Counted from the first letter of the stretch, positions 8,725-18,236 are shown. The stretch: DNA of 64,000 bases from Pseudoalteromonas aurantia 208 (GCF_014858725.1 NZ_AQGV01000012.1:248001-312000); one strand, 5' to 3'. A program made the numbers and translations. Notes: generated by a model from the sequence alone, not told the origin.

Positions 8725-9492
8725 ATGAGTCAGCAAAATCCACTATGGGTAGGAGTGATTTCACTTTTTCCAGAAATGTTTGATGCGATAACCCAACAAG
8801 GCGTTACAGGACGTGCAGTTAAAAATGGTTTAATCGATTTTAACTGTTGGAATCCACGAGATTATGCAATTGATAAGCATAGAACCGTAGATGATAGACC
8901 TTATGGTGGCGGCCCTGGTATGTTGATGATGGTTCAGCCATTGCAACAGGCTATTTTAGCTGCAAAATCTGCGGCTGGAGAAGGCGCTAAAGTAATTTAT
9001 ATGTCCCCTCAAGGGCGAAAACTAGATCAACAAGGTGCTGCTCAGTTAGCGGCATCTGAAAAATTGATTTTAGTAGCTGGTCGGTATGAAGGTATAGATG
9101 AACGGATCATTGAATCTCTTGTAGATGAAGAATGGTCTATTGGTGATTTTATTCTCAGCGGTGGTGAACTACCCGCCATGACACTTATTGACGCAGTCGC
9201 GCGATTAGTGCCTGGTGTATTAGGGCACAACCAGTCAGCTGAGCAAGACTCCTTTTCGGATGGCTTGTTAGATTGCCCTCATTATACTCGGCCAGAAACA
9301 TTGGACGACAAACAGGTGCCTGCTGTATTACTCAGTGGAAACCACCAGGCAATTGCGAAATGGCGCTTAAAGCAGTCATTAGGAAGAACTTGGCTACGAC
9401 GTCCAGACTTGTTGCGTAACCTAGCTCTGACTGAGGAGCAAGCGGCACTACTCGCTGAATTTCAGCATGAGTACCAAGAAGCTTGTGGCTAG
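8725..9492 (+). CDS. trmD: tRNA (guanine-N1)-methyltransferase TrmD
   Basis: The 255-residue SPOUT enzyme methylates G37 of tRNAs reading CNN codons, using S-adenosylmethionine, and so prevents frameshifting. Knot-region motifs are visible: [12 protein letters not shown] and [15 protein letters not shown], plus the N-terminal [11 protein letters not shown]. Its ATG directly follows the rimM stop with no spacer, and rplS follows 33 bases later. Confidence 0.98.
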   Translation: MSQQNPLWVGVISLFPEMFDAITQQGVTGRAVKNGLIDFNCWNPRDYAIDKHRTVDDRPYGGGPGMLMMVQPLQQAILAAKSAAGEGAKVIYMSPQGRKLDQQGAAQLAASEKLILVAGRYEGIDERIIESLVDEEWSIGDFILSGGELPAMTLIDAVARLVPGVLGHNQSAEQDSFSDGLLDCPHYTRPETLDDKQVPAVLLSGNHQAIAKWRLKQSLGRTWLRRPDLLRNLALTEEQAALLAEFQHEYQEACG

Positions 9493-9525
9493 AAGACAGT
9501 TACACCTAGGAATGTGAGAAATATA

Positions 9526-9885
9526 ATGGCAAAAGTAAACCAAAATATTATTAAAGCGCTTGAAGAAGAGCAGCTTAAAAAAGACGTACCAGTATTCGGT
9601 GCTGGTGATACAGTAGTTGTACAGGTACGTGTAAAAGAAGGTAACAAAGAGCGTCTACAGGCTTTTGAAGGTGTTGTAATCGCTAAGCGTAATCGCGGTC
9701 TACATTCAGCTTTCACTGTTCGTAAGATCTCAAACGGTGAAGGTGTTGAGCGTGTATTCCAAACGCACAGCCCTCTTATCGATAGCGTTACAGTTAAGCG
9801 TCGCGGTGCAGTTCGTCGTGCTAAGCTTTACTACCTACGTGAGCGTTCAGGTAAATCAGCACGTATTAAAGAAAAACTTAATTAA
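9526..9885 (+). CDS. rplS: 50S ribosomal protein L19
   Basis: The 119-residue product starting [16 protein letters not shown] matches L19, which sits at the 30S-50S interface. [19 protein letters not shown] and [11 protein letters not shown] are nearly invariant. A GTG twelve bases upstream could add four residues, but the ATG at 9526 agrees with family starts. It is the last gene of the operon, closed by a terminator 22 bases on. Confidence 0.97.
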   Translation: MAKVNQNIIKALEEEQLKKDVPVFGAGDTVVVQVRVKEGNKERLQAFEGVVIAKRNRGLHSAFTVRKISNGEGVERVFQTHSPLIDSVTVKRRGAVRRAKLYYLRERSGKSARIKEKLN

Positions 9886-9907
9886 TACGCGCGTTTATCA
9901 CGCTGAA

Positions 9908-9938
9908 AAAACAGGCCACTCTTTGAGTGGCCTGTTTT
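9908..9938 (+). terminator. Terminator of the rpsP-rplS operon
   Basis: A perfect 13-bp stem (AAAACAGGCCACT and its complement at 9926-9938) with a 5-base loop ends in a T run and further T-rich sequence. Confidence 0.9.
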
Positions 9939-10029
9939 GTTTTGTGCGTTATATTTTTATGACTGCTTATTTTATGTCTTTTCTCATGACTTTGTTCCTG
10001 ATAGACTGTCTGTATTATATATTTTACAC

Positions 10030-10047
10030 TGTAATTTTAAGTTTACA
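10030..10047 (+). promoter_or_regulatory. TyrR box over the tyrA start region
   Basis: TGTAATTTTAAGTTTACA matches the TyrR consensus TGTAAA-N6-TTTACA at 11 of 12 defined positions, with exact spacing. It ends 3 bases before the tyrA ATG and lies just downstream of a TATTAT-like -10 around 10013, the location expected for a repressor site. Control by TyrR is inferred; no tyrR gene is in this window. Confidence 0.7.
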
Positions 10048-10050
10048 TCT

Positions 10051-11184
10051 ATGGCTAATGGAATTGATTTACATACATTGAGAGAAGGCATTGATGCCTG
10101 TGATACTGAATTAGTGGCATTATTAGCGAAGCGTCGCGCATTGACAGAGCAGGTCGGCATTGTTAAACAACAGACAGGTGCACCTTTACATGCACCTGAA
10201 CGAGAAGCAGAATTGATCTCTGCAAGGCGACAGCAAGCACAAGAAAGTGGTGTTAATCCAGACTTAATCGAAGATATACTCAGGCGAATGATGCGCGAAG
10301 CGTATGAGAATCAACAAAGTAAGTTAGCATGTGCTGCTCCAGACCTATCACCTATTGTTATTGTCGGTGGTGAAGGCGCTATGGGACAACTATTTGCGAA
10401 ACAGTTTCGCCGTTCTGGCTATGAGGTCCGCATTCTCGATAGACCTCAACAAGACAACATATCAGAAGTGCTTGAAGGGGCTAAACTGGTATTAATTAGT
10501 GTTCCAATTAACGCGCTTGAAGAAGTCGTTGCAGGATTACCTCCACTAGCTGATGATTGCGTATTAGCTGATATAACGTCTATTAAACAAGGCCCTTTGA
10601 AGTGTTTGATGAACAAACATAACGGTCCCGTTGTTGGGCTGCATCCAATGTTTGGCCCAGATATTTCTCACTGGGTAAAGCAGACCGTTGTCGTATGTGA
10701 TGGTCGATCGCCAGAGGCCTATGCTGGGTTTTTAAAGCAATTGGGTGTTTGGGGTTGTCAGTTGGTCAATATTGATGCAAAGAAACATGATCAAGCGATG
10801 CAAATAATCCAAGTTATGCGTCACTTAACAACGTTTGTTTATGGTCGGTTTTTAGCAAAACAGTGTCATACTTTGGAAGAGCTAAGAAGCTGTTCTTCCC
10901 CAATATATCAACTTGAACTAATGATGGTTGGACGGTTATTCGCTCAATCTCCTGAGCTTTACTCAGATATTATGCTCGCCCAATACAACGATGTAGAAGG
11001 GCTACTAGCGAGTTACCAAGATACTTTTTCTGGCACGTTGGATATGTTGAAAAAAGGCGATAAAGCGGCGCTGATAGATGCATTTGCTGATGCCAAACAG
11101 TACTTTTCCAGTTGTGTAACTCAGTTTTTATCGCAAAGTCGTGGCCTATTAAATAAAGCCAACGATTCAAAAGTACTAGATTGA
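10051..11184 (+). CDS. tyrA: Chorismate mutase / prephenate dehydrogenase (T-protein)
   Basis: The 377-residue bifunctional enzyme converts chorismate to prephenate and then to 4-hydroxyphenylpyruvate for tyrosine. The N-terminal AroQ mutase domain (~1-90: LREGIDACDTELVALLAKR) is followed by a Rossmann dehydrogenase (IVGGEGAMGQLFAKQF; LHPMFGPD). The open frame extends further upstream, but the ATG at 10051 matches E. coli TyrA and lies next to the TyrR box; the ribosome-binding site is weak. It is convergent with pheA, sharing one terminator. Confidence 0.97.
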   Translation: MANGIDLHTLREGIDACDTELVALLAKRRALTEQVGIVKQQTGAPLHAPEREAELISARRQQAQESGVNPDLIEDILRRMMREAYENQQSKLACAAPDLSPIVIVGGEGAMGQLFAKQFRRSGYEVRILDRPQQDNISEVLEGAKLVLISVPINALEEVVAGLPPLADDCVLADITSIKQGPLKCLMNKHNGPVVGLHPMFGPDISHWVKQTVVVCDGRSPEAYAGFLKQLGVWGCQLVNIDAKKHDQAMQIIQVMRHLTTFVYGRFLAKQCHTLEELRSCSSPIYQLELMMVGRLFAQSPELYSDIMLAQYNDVEGLLASYQDTFSGTLDMLKKGDKAALIDAFADAKQYFSSCVTQFLSQSRGLLNKANDSKVLD

Positions 11185-11191
11185 CAAATCG

Positions 11192-11226
11192 AGTTAAAAA
11201 TAGCGGATTGTCCGCTATTTTTAACT
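11192..11226. terminator. Bidirectional tyrA/pheA terminator
   Basis: A perfect 16-bp stem (11192-11207 with 11211-11226) closes a 3-base loop. The outer stem is A/T-rich on both sides, so it can terminate both convergent genes. Confidence 0.92.
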
Positions 11227-11233
11227 GATAAAA

Positions 11234-12388
11234 TTAAAGTACGTCTACAGCTTGTAAAGATTCACTTTGATAGCACCCTAAAATACGAATAAATTGAGTA
11301 CACTCTTTGAGTTGTTCTAGTGCTTTTTGCACTTTAGGCTCTGCAGTATTTGCAAGTAAGTCCACATAAAAGACTTCTTCCCACGGATTACCAGGAACCG
11401 GCCTTGATTCTAGTTTGACCATATTAATATTATGAAGTTTAAAAATCATTAATGCGTCAGCCAATGAACCAACTTGCTGTTTTGTCGCCATTATTAAGCT
11501 GATTTTTGTTGGGAGCTGTGTTGAAACTTGCAGCGATTGACGAGCTACAACAATGAAACGACTGTGGTTTTCAGCCTGATTGGCTAAGGCCGTTTTTACA
11601 ACTTCGAGGCCAACATTTTTACCGGCTTGAGCTGAGGCAATTGCCGCACTGTTTGGTGTTTCTAACGCGCATTGTATTGCACTGGAAGTTGAGTCACAAG
11701 TTTCTTGTTGTAGCTCACCTAAACCTTGCAGGAAGCGGCTGCATTGTGCAAATGGCTGGTGATGTGCAAAGATTTTAGTAATATCTTTTAACTCTGTTCC
11801 AGGGTTACTTAACAAGCAGTGTTCAACGGTTTGCGTAACTTCCCCAACAATGGAGACTTGCGCATGTTGAAGTAAATCGAAAACTTCATTTATACTCCCT
11901 GAACTGGTATTTTCAATTGGAAGTAAGCCATAGTCAGCTTTACCTTGTTCAACTTGCTCCGTTATTTTATCGAATGTAGAGCAACCCATTTCTACAATTT
12001 TACCGGGCCGACGGCTAAAGTATTTGTGACAGGCTAATTGACTATAAGACCCTTGGCCGCCTAAATATGCGACTCGGTGTGTATCGCCAAGCACTTGTGG
12101 GTTTAGGCTTTTTTGCAATAAAGCCTGCTGGTTTAAAACAGAGTCTTCAAGGATGGTTTGAAAAACACTGTTGACATAAAAGGCGTCTAATCCCAGTGAT
12201 TTACCATAGCTAATTAGTTTTTCTAACAGTGCTTGCTCTCGTTCCTCATCTCGAATAGGTTTGCTGTTCGCAATTTTGTATTCTAATACACTGTGGCTAA
12301 TACGACGGCGTTTTGCTAGCAGCACCATTAAGTCCGCATCTATTTCATTGATGTCGTGACGAAGTGCATTTAATGTATTTTCAGTCAT
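11234..12388 (-). CDS. pheA: Chorismate mutase / prephenate dehydratase (P-protein)
   Basis: The 384-residue bifunctional enzyme makes phenylpyruvate for phenylalanine. Domains in order are AroQ mutase (~1-90), prephenate dehydratase (~105-285, with LPIENTSSGSINEV and NHSRFIV, where E. coli has TRF), and a C-terminal ACT domain (~298-375, with VGSLAD and KLESRPVPGNPWEE) that binds Phe for feedback inhibition. The length matches E. coli PheA. The gene is preceded by a leader peptide and terminator hairpin, so it is very likely controlled by attenuation. Confidence 0.97.
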   Translation of the reverse strand: MTENTLNALRHDINEIDADLMVLLAKRRRISHSVLEYKIANSKPIRDEEREQALLEKLISYGKSLGLDAFYVNSVFQTILEDSVLNQQALLQKSLNPQVLGDTHRVAYLGGQGSYSQLACHKYFSRRPGKIVEMGCSTFDKITEQVEQGKADYGLLPIENTSSGSINEVFDLLQHAQVSIVGEVTQTVEHCLLSNPGTELKDITKIFAHHQPFAQCSRFLQGLGELQQETCDSTSSAIQCALETPNSAAIASAQAGKNVGLEVVKTALANQAENHSRFIVVARQSLQVSTQLPTKISLIMATKQQVGSLADALMIFKLHNINMVKLESRPVPGNPWEEVFYVDLLANTAEPKVQKALEQLKECTQFIRILGCYQSESLQAVDVL

Positions 12389-12408
12389 AGGTCCTCATTC
12401 CCAATGGC

Positions 12409-12434
12409 AAAAAAAAACCTCCCAGTTGGGAGGC
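12409..12434 (-). promoter_or_regulatory. pheA attenuator terminator
   Basis: On the reverse strand CCTCCC-AACT-GGGAGG is followed by nine U residues, ending ~20 bases before the pheA ATG. A competing antiterminator can form because GAGGCT, just after the leader stop (12465-12470), is complementary to AGCCTC at the foot of the terminator (12430-12435). A third hairpin (CTTC/GAAG) overlaps the end of the Phe codons. This is the classical three-hairpin arrangement. Confidence 0.88.
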
Positions 12435-12471
12435 TTAGCTATTTGATTTACTCACAAACAGTTCAGCCTCT

Positions 12472-12525
12472 TCACCTAAAGAAGCTAAAAAAGAAATATG
12501 TAATGTGCGTAATTATGATTTTCAT
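12472..12525 (-). CDS. pheL: pheA leader peptide
   Basis: A 17-residue peptide, MKIIITHITYFFFSFFR, is encoded upstream of pheA and contains five Phe codons in its last seven positions. The stop codon lies between the pause and antiterminator segments. When charged tRNA-Phe is scarce the ribosome should stall on these codons, freeing the antiterminator so pheA is transcribed. The peptide itself has no other expected function. A clear Shine-Dalgarno is not visible. A possible promoter lies upstream (TTGTCG and TAATAA). Confidence 0.88.
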   Translation of the reverse strand: MKIIITHITYFFFSFFR

Positions 12526-12733
12526 AGTTTTTTCGAACAATCGAATAACTTAAATTACATACATTATTACCACACTTTAAATTAGTTCGACAAGTTATTA
12601 TTTTGTGTAATTAGATTTATGACACATAATTGTTTCAGTGGGGGGGTGATACGCGCGTGACTTAAGCAACAAGGATCTGTTATATTAATTCGAATCTTTA
12701 TAGAAAAATTACAATTATGATAAGGGTTTAACC

Positions 12734-15718
12734 GTGGTCAATCGTAGACCCCCTTCGAGGTTTGGAGCCAACTCCTTAAGTGTTAAACTGTCGATGTTGA
12801 TTTCGGCGGTGTGTTTGGTTGCGGGGATCTTCGCAGCGGCACTCATGCTGAAATCAGAAGAGAGACAGCTAATTTATGAAGAATACGCAGAGTTAAAGCG
12901 AGTTAGTGGTCAGGCGGTTACTCAATTTAGCCAGTATCTTGAATTAAAAACCAGTTTGGCGGAACAAGCAAATGCAGTTGTGGCCAAGCAGCTATTCACC
13001 GGGGAAAATTTAACATTAACACCGGCAAAGTTGAATGTCGTTGATCTTGATGGAGCATTTAGAAGCACTGCAAAAAATGGGTTATCTGCGGCGTATTTAT
13101 CGTCAAGTGAGTTAAGCACAAAAGACAAGTCCTTGTTTTCTCAGTCAGAATCATTGTGGAACATCATTGCACCACCATTATTACAAGATTTTTTCAATTT
13201 TTATTTAGTAACACAGCGAAATTTTGTCCGTATAGCGCCTCCCAATATTTTATTAAATAGCAAACCAAAACAAGCGTTATTTAGCACGCATACATTGCCT
13301 CTGTTGAGAGAAGAGTTAAACCCTACTAGGGAAGCGATTTGGTCTCGGGTTCATTTTGACGATGTTTGGAATAAATGGGTTATCAGTATTCTGGTCCCTC
13401 TTTATCACAATGATCGCTATTTAGGTTTTACGGGAACAGATCTTGAGTTAGATACTCTGTTGTCGCATTTACCAGCCCCAGATACGAGGCAAGGATTTAT
13501 AATATTTGACCAACAAGGCAAGATTATTGCGGCGCCAAACTTCGGCAAACAAAACCAAGGAGCTAAATTGACTAATGAAGAAGCATTGTCGATTCCAGCT
13601 TTAAGCAATGTGATTGAGTCAGCCTTGTTGGTTAAGCTGCCTGAGTTTCAAGATGAATTTATTCATGAGAATGAAGATCATATTATTAATATTAAACAAT
13701 TAAAGCAATTGGATTGGTATATAGGTGTATATAAAAAAAGGGATTCTGCGTTATCGGCGCTGGAAGAATTGAAAGTTAAGTTTTTTGGCTTATTCTTGCT
13801 GTATGCGCTATTTGTCGCACTGTTGCTGCATCAAGTGCTATATCAATTAGTATTGGGTCGCATCAATGTGTTAGTTAATGCGGTTGTGGGCTTTGGTCGA
13901 GGCCAGTGGGATATGCCGTCAATGCCCAGTAGTAAAGATGAGATTGGTCAGTTAAATGCGTCTTTTAACGACATGAGTACGGAGATAAAAAAATTAGTTA
14001 GCGGCCTGAATCAACGTATTACGGAAAAAGAAATAGCAGAAAAAGCCGCAAATAGATTGTCAAAGGCCGTTTCATTTTCTGGTACTGCTGTGGTTATTAC
14101 GAATGAACATTTTCAAGTGGAATATGTAAATCCCAAAATGTTGGAAATGACAGGCTTTGAAGAAGGTCACTTTTTAGGAAAGTCATTACTGAATATAATC
14201 TCAAAAGATATGGCAATATTGGTTGATGATATCGATATTGACCTGCGCAGTCGTAATTACTGGCGTGGTGATACCATGCTTGAAGGGGCAGGACCTAAGC
14301 CTATTTGGGTGAGTCTAAGTATTTCTCCAATCAGAGAAGATGGAGGGCAAATCTCTAGTTATGTGGCATCTGCGCAAGATATTTCTTTTGTAAAAGAAAG
14401 TCAGAGAAAAATGGAAGAGCTCGCATACTTTGATACATTAACAGGGCTTGCTAATAGAACCTTCTTTAGAATGCAGCTCCGAAAATCAATGGCACTGGCT
14501 GAGCGCGGTCACTATGCATTTGCTTTGTTTTATTTTGACCTTGATGAGTTTAAGCGAATTAACGATACGTTAGGTCATGATGCCGGTGATCGGTTATTGG
14601 TTGAAGTTGCTGAACGGTTAAAACTGCGGTTAAGATCAGAAGATACTATTGCACGACTTGGTGGCGATGAATTTGCTGTGCTACTAAGTGGTATCGAGAA
14701 ACGTGAAAATGCAATGGAAGTGGCACATATTATTCAGCGTACTTTAAATCAGCCAATTAAACTCGGTAATAATGAAGTGATTGTTAGTGCCAGTATTGGC
14801 ATAACAATGGCGCCTTTTGACAGTCAAGAAGAGGAGCAATTGCTTAAGCATGCTGATTTAGCGATGTATGAAGCAAAAGCCAAAGGACGAAATACCTTCC
14901 ACTTCTATTCTCAGGAATTGGACGCTGCTGCGAATGAACGACTCTATATTGAAAATGAACTTAGGCAAGCTATTAAATCAAAACAGTTTTCACTTTATTA
15001 TCAGCCTCAGGTTGATTGCAAGACACTGAAAATTGTTGGTTATGAAGCGTTGATCCGTTGGAAACATCCTGATAAAGGCATGATCCCTCCGACGAAATTT
15101 ATTCCAATTGCTGAAGCTACAGGGCTTATTGTGGAGTTGGGTGCATGGGTATTGGAAGAAGCCTGTATGTTCTCAATGCGATTGCAGCGTCAAGGGCGCT
15201 CGGGAAATATGTCAATCAACCTCTCTGCAAGGCAATTTAAAGATGCGCACTTAATAGCAGAAATATCCGATGTTTTAGAACGAACACAAATGCCACCAAG
15301 CCTATTACATGTGGAATTAACCGAAAGTATGTTAATGGGAGATGTAGAAGCGGCAATTGCACAGTTACATCAGATGAAAGATCTGGGTATTGGGTTGTCA
15401 ATTGATGATTTTGGAACAGGCTACTCTTCTCTGAGTTATTTGAAACGATTCCCTGTCGATAGCTTAAAGGTGGATAGATCGTTTGTTAAAGATATTCCGG
15501 ATGACTCTAATGACATGGAAATTACGGCGGCTATTATTGCGATGGCGCAAAAACTTAAGTTGCAGGTTGTCGCTGAAGGGGTAGAGACTAAAGAGCAAGT
15601 TGCGTTTTTAAAACGTAATAATTGTTTTATTGTTCAGGGATATTATTACAGTCCTCCTTTACCAGAACATGAAATAGAGATATTTAGATCTCAACTACAA
15701 GATAAAGCCGGTATTTAA
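12734..15718 (+). CDS. Membrane PAS-GGDEF-EAL c-di-GMP enzyme
   Basis: The 994-residue protein is anchored by two membrane segments (~18-40 and ~348-372) around a ~300-residue periplasmic sensor of probable Cache type. HAMP (~373-425), PAS (~440-555), GGDEF (~565-730) and EAL (~745-990) follow. Both catalytic signatures look intact: GGDEF at 643-647 with an RxxD inhibitory site (RSED) five residues before it, and EAL at 771-773 with DDFGTGYSSL and VVAEGVET. It may therefore make and degrade c-di-GMP depending on the periplasmic signal. It starts at GTG behind TAAGGGT. Its stop overlaps the convergent yciH by four bases. Confidence 0.92.
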   Translation: MVNRRPPSRFGANSLSVKLSMLISAVCLVAGIFAAALMLKSEERQLIYEEYAELKRVSGQAVTQFSQYLELKTSLAEQANAVVAKQLFTGENLTLTPAKLNVVDLDGAFRSTAKNGLSAAYLSSSELSTKDKSLFSQSESLWNIIAPPLLQDFFNFYLVTQRNFVRIAPPNILLNSKPKQALFSTHTLPLLREELNPTREAIWSRVHFDDVWNKWVISILVPLYHNDRYLGFTGTDLELDTLLSHLPAPDTRQGFIIFDQQGKIIAAPNFGKQNQGAKLTNEEALSIPALSNVIESALLVKLPEFQDEFIHENEDHIINIKQLKQLDWYIGVYKKRDSALSALEELKVKFFGLFLLYALFVALLLHQVLYQLVLGRINVLVNAVVGFGRGQWDMPSMPSSKDEIGQLNASFNDMSTEIKKLVSGLNQRITEKEIAEKAANRLSKAVSFSGTAVVITNEHFQVEYVNPKMLEMTGFEEGHFLGKSLLNIISKDMAILVDDIDIDLRSRNYWRGDTMLEGAGPKPIWVSLSISPIREDGGQISSYVASAQDISFVKESQRKMEELAYFDTLTGLANRTFFRMQLRKSMALAERGHYAFALFYFDLDEFKRINDTLGHDAGDRLLVEVAERLKLRLRSEDTIARLGGDEFAVLLSGIEKRENAMEVAHIIQRTLNQPIKLGNNEVIVSASIGITMAPFDSQEEEQLLKHADLAMYEAKAKGRNTFHFYSQELDAAANERLYIENELRQAIKSKQFSLYYQPQVDCKTLKIVGYEALIRWKHPDKGMIPPTKFIPIAEATGLIVELGAWVLEEACMFSMRLQRQGRSGNMSINLSARQFKDAHLIAEISDVLERTQMPPSLLHVELTESMLMGDVEAAIAQLHQMKDLGIGLSIDDFGTGYSSLSYLKRFPVDSLKVDRSFVKDIPDDSNDMEITAAIIAMAQKLKLQVVAEGVETKEQVAFLKRNNCFIVQGYYYSPPLPEHEIEIFRSQLQDKAGI

Positions 15719-16044
15719 CCACCGGCTATTTTTACTTTAAACTTAAGAGACTCAAGAATAAGTTTGAGTTTGTTCCTGTCATCGCCTTGGACTTCAATGA
15801 TGTTTTCTTTTAGCGCACCACCTTGTCCCATTTTGCTTTTTAAGGTCTTAGCCAATTTCTTTAAATCATGGACTTGAGGGTCAACACCAACAACCAGCAT
15901 GACGCCTTTACCTTTACGGCCTTTGGTCTGCCGTTCAATTCGTATAGCACCATCTTTAAATATTTTTGCTGGTGAATCAACTTGAGGCTCATCTACTTTA
16001 ATTCGACCAATGTCGGTTGAATATACTAAGCGATTTTCTGACAT
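15715..16044 (-). CDS. yciH: SUI1-family translation factor YciH
   Basis: The 109-residue protein has the eIF1/SUI1 fold: RRQTKGRKGKG-like basic loop (RIERQTKGRKGKGVMLV), a KKLAKTLKSKMGQGGA segment and the closing LILESLKFKVKIAGG. Bacterial YciH is thought to affect initiation fidelity or repress translation under stress. It overlaps the 3' end of the GGDEF-EAL gene by four bases in convergent orientation and has its own upstream region shared with the STAS gene. Confidence 0.9.
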   Translation of the reverse strand: MSENRLVYSTDIGRIKVDEPQVDSPAKIFKDGAIRIERQTKGRKGKGVMLVVGVDPQVHDLKKLAKTLKSKMGQGGALKENIIEVQGDDRNKLKLILESLKFKVKIAGG

Positions 16045-16260
16045 TTTTTACCTAAATCCTATTGTATGTTATGCCTATCTTTGCATTTTAGATATATTAT
16101 TTGCTGATACCAAGCTTATTTTTATGCTTAGGAGTAAGAGAAACGCAAATAAAAAAAATAAATTACATTTGATGACGTTTATTTTTGGCGAAAAAATGTA
16201 TAAGCGTTATATTTAAATCAGTGCACGGATAACAAATTCAAACCATATTAGGAGCTTAAG

Positions 16261-16566
16261 ATGAGTTTGAGCAAGAATGCTTCATCGGATGGAAAAACAT
16301 TGACCATCCAGATCAGGGGAAAGTTCGATTTTAATTTAGTTCAGTCATTTCGACAGGCCTATGCTGAAGTGGGCGAACAAACAGAAAAAGTAGTTATAGA
16401 CCTGCGTGAAACCGATTATATGGATAGTTCTGCGTTAGGTATGTTACTTAATATGAAAAAAACATTGGGGGATTCCATAGGCAGTATTCACATAAGTAAT
16501 TGTAGACCCCAGCTTAAAAAAATATTACAAATATCTCGGTTTGATAAGAAGTTTGATATTGATTAA
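16261..16566 (+). CDS. STAS anti-sigma factor antagonist (CrsA/HsbA type)
   Basis: The 101-residue single STAS domain has the phosphoacceptor segment TDYMDSSALGMLL (Ser56/Ser57), as in SpoIIAA-like antagonists. An AGGAG lies seven bases before the ATG. The response regulator with phosphatase and kinase domains lies 23 bases downstream, forming a two-gene partner-switching unit. In Shewanella the equivalent CrsA-CrsR pair controls the general stress sigma factor; in Pseudomonas HsbA-HsbR links to biofilm and motility. Which output applies here is inference. Confidence 0.88.
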   Translation: MSLSKNASSDGKTLTIQIRGKFDFNLVQSFRQAYAEVGEQTEKVVIDLRETDYMDSSALGMLLNMKKTLGDSIGSIHISNCRPQLKKILQISRFDKKFDID

Positions 16567-16589
16567 TTCATAATGTAAGGCTTAAGTCT

Positions 16590-18236
16590 GTGCGAATTCT
16601 CGTTGTTGATGACCAGCCGCTTAATTGTACTTTGCTTAAAGCGATGCTTGAGCAACAAAGCTATCATGTAGAAGTAGCGAATGATGGATGTCAGGCACTA
16701 GAAGTATTACAAAGTACGGACATAGATATCGTGCTGTTGGATGTAATGATGCCGGTTATGGATGGCTTTGAAGCGGCTCCAAAAATAAAACAATTGGCTG
16801 GTGATGTTTATTTACCAGTGATTTTTATTACTGCGCTTGAAGACCATGCGAGCTTTGAAAAATGTTTGGCTGTGGGTGGCGATGACTTTATTCATAAACC
16901 ATTTGACCGAATTATACTGTCGGCAAAAATTAAGGCACATGCTAGAACTCGTAAATTGAGCCAAGAAGCCCACTTGCAAAAGAAACAGCTTGAGTATCAT
17001 TATAATCAAACCGAACGTGAGCATGAGATTGTAGAACACATCTTTAGTAATGCGTTGTCTCAACAAGTAAAATTTCCCCATCATTGTGATTATCACCTCT
17101 CACCGGCTTCAATGTTTAACGGGGATATGTTTTTGATGGCACGCAGCCCAATGGGTGGGTTTTATTGCTTATTAGGTGATTTTACTGGGCATGGACTTGC
17201 GGCCGCTGTTGGTGCATTACCCGCCTCTCGTGTTTTTTACACCATGGTGAATAAAGGCATGGCTGTAAATGATATTGCATTTGAGCTGAATAATGTCTTG
17301 TATACACTGTTACCTGGCCATATGTTTTGTGCCGCAGCAATTGTTGAACTGAGTGAATCAGGTAAGAGTATTTCAGCTTGGATTGGGGGGTTACCTGACT
17401 TATATTTGATTGATCAAGAAGGGGTAGTAATTCGAACTCTAGAAGCGCAACATATGGCGTTGGGTATTTTGGATGAAGAGGAGTTTGAGAGACACTTAAT
17501 TCACTTAGAAGTTAAGCCAGATCAGCGACTGGTTATGGCTACAGATGGGATCATTGAAACAGAAAGTAAGCAAGGCGATATGTTTGGAGAAGAGTTACTA
17601 AAAAGTGCGCTATTAAGCATACCTATGGTAACAACTGCGGATATTATCGAGAAAGTACATACATTTTCTGAACACGGAGAACAACAAGATGATTTGAGTA
17701 TTGCGATCATTAACTGTATTGCAAGTGAAGCACTTCGTACTGAGTCAACGACTTACTCTAAGTTGCCTTTTAGTATTTCGATGAGTTTAAATGCGGGTCA
17801 AATGAAGGACAGTGATCCTATTCTAGAGTTGGTTGATGTTTTAAGTCAGCTTGAAGGAATTAATGAGCATAGGTCAAACATTTTTTTATTACTTTCTGAA
17901 GCTTATAACAATTCATTAGATCATGGCGTATTGGGTTTAGATTCTGAGATTAAAAATCAAGATGAAGGTTTTTTCGAGTTTTATCAATTACGTGAGCAAG
18001 CACTAGTTTGTCTTACGGATGCATTAATTATAATTTCAGCCCGTTATTGTCCTGACTCCCTCAGCTTATTCTTTTCTATATGTGATTCTGGTAATGGTTT
18101 TCGCAATCAAGAAAGTAATGATACAGAGTTACATAGAGAGCATGGCCGAGGGCTGAGCTTATTGAATGAAATAGCACAAAGCGTAAGGTATAACCACGCT
18201 GGAAATGAGGTTGAAATGGTGTATTCATTGCAATAA
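16590..18236 (+). CDS. Response regulator with PP2C phosphatase and HATPase kinase domains (CrsR type)
   Basis: The 548-residue protein has three parts. The receiver (1-~120) has VDDQPLN and the phosphoacceptor Asp in VLLDVMMPVMDG. The SpoIIE/PP2C phosphatase (~185-375) has GDFTGHGLAAAVGALP, MATDGIIE and QQDDLSIA. The C-terminal GHKL kinase-like domain (~400-548) has the N-box EAYNNSLDHG and CDSGNGF. It should dephosphorylate or phosphorylate the STAS partner encoded just upstream, depending on receiver phosphorylation. It starts at GTG with TAAGG upstream. Confidence 0.9.
   Translation: MRILVVDDQPLNCTLLKAMLEQQSYHVEVANDGCQALEVLQSTDIDIVLLDVMMPVMDGFEAAPKIKQLAGDVYLPVIFITALEDHASFEKCLAVGGDDFIHKPFDRIILSAKIKAHARTRKLSQEAHLQKKQLEYHYNQTEREHEIVEHIFSNALSQQVKFPHHCDYHLSPASMFNGDMFLMARSPMGGFYCLLGDFTGHGLAAAVGALPASRVFYTMVNKGMAVNDIAFELNNVLYTLLPGHMFCAAAIVELSESGKSISAWIGGLPDLYLIDQEGVVIRTLEAQHMALGILDEEEFERHLIHLEVKPDQRLVMATDGIIETESKQGDMFGEELLKSALLSIPMVTTADIIEKVHTFSEHGEQQDDLSIAIINCIASEALRTESTTYSKLPFSISMSLNAGQMKDSDPILELVDVLSQLEGINEHRSNIFLLLSEAYNNSLDHGVLGLDSEIKNQDEGFFEFYQLREQALVCLTDALIIISARYCPDSLSLFFSICDSGNGFRNQESNDTELHREHGRGLSLLNEIAQSVRYNHAGNEVEMVYSLQ

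Noticed and set aside
9937..10050. N-terminal extension of tyrA
   Set aside because: It crosses the rplS terminator and the TyrR box; the ATG at 10051 fits the family start.
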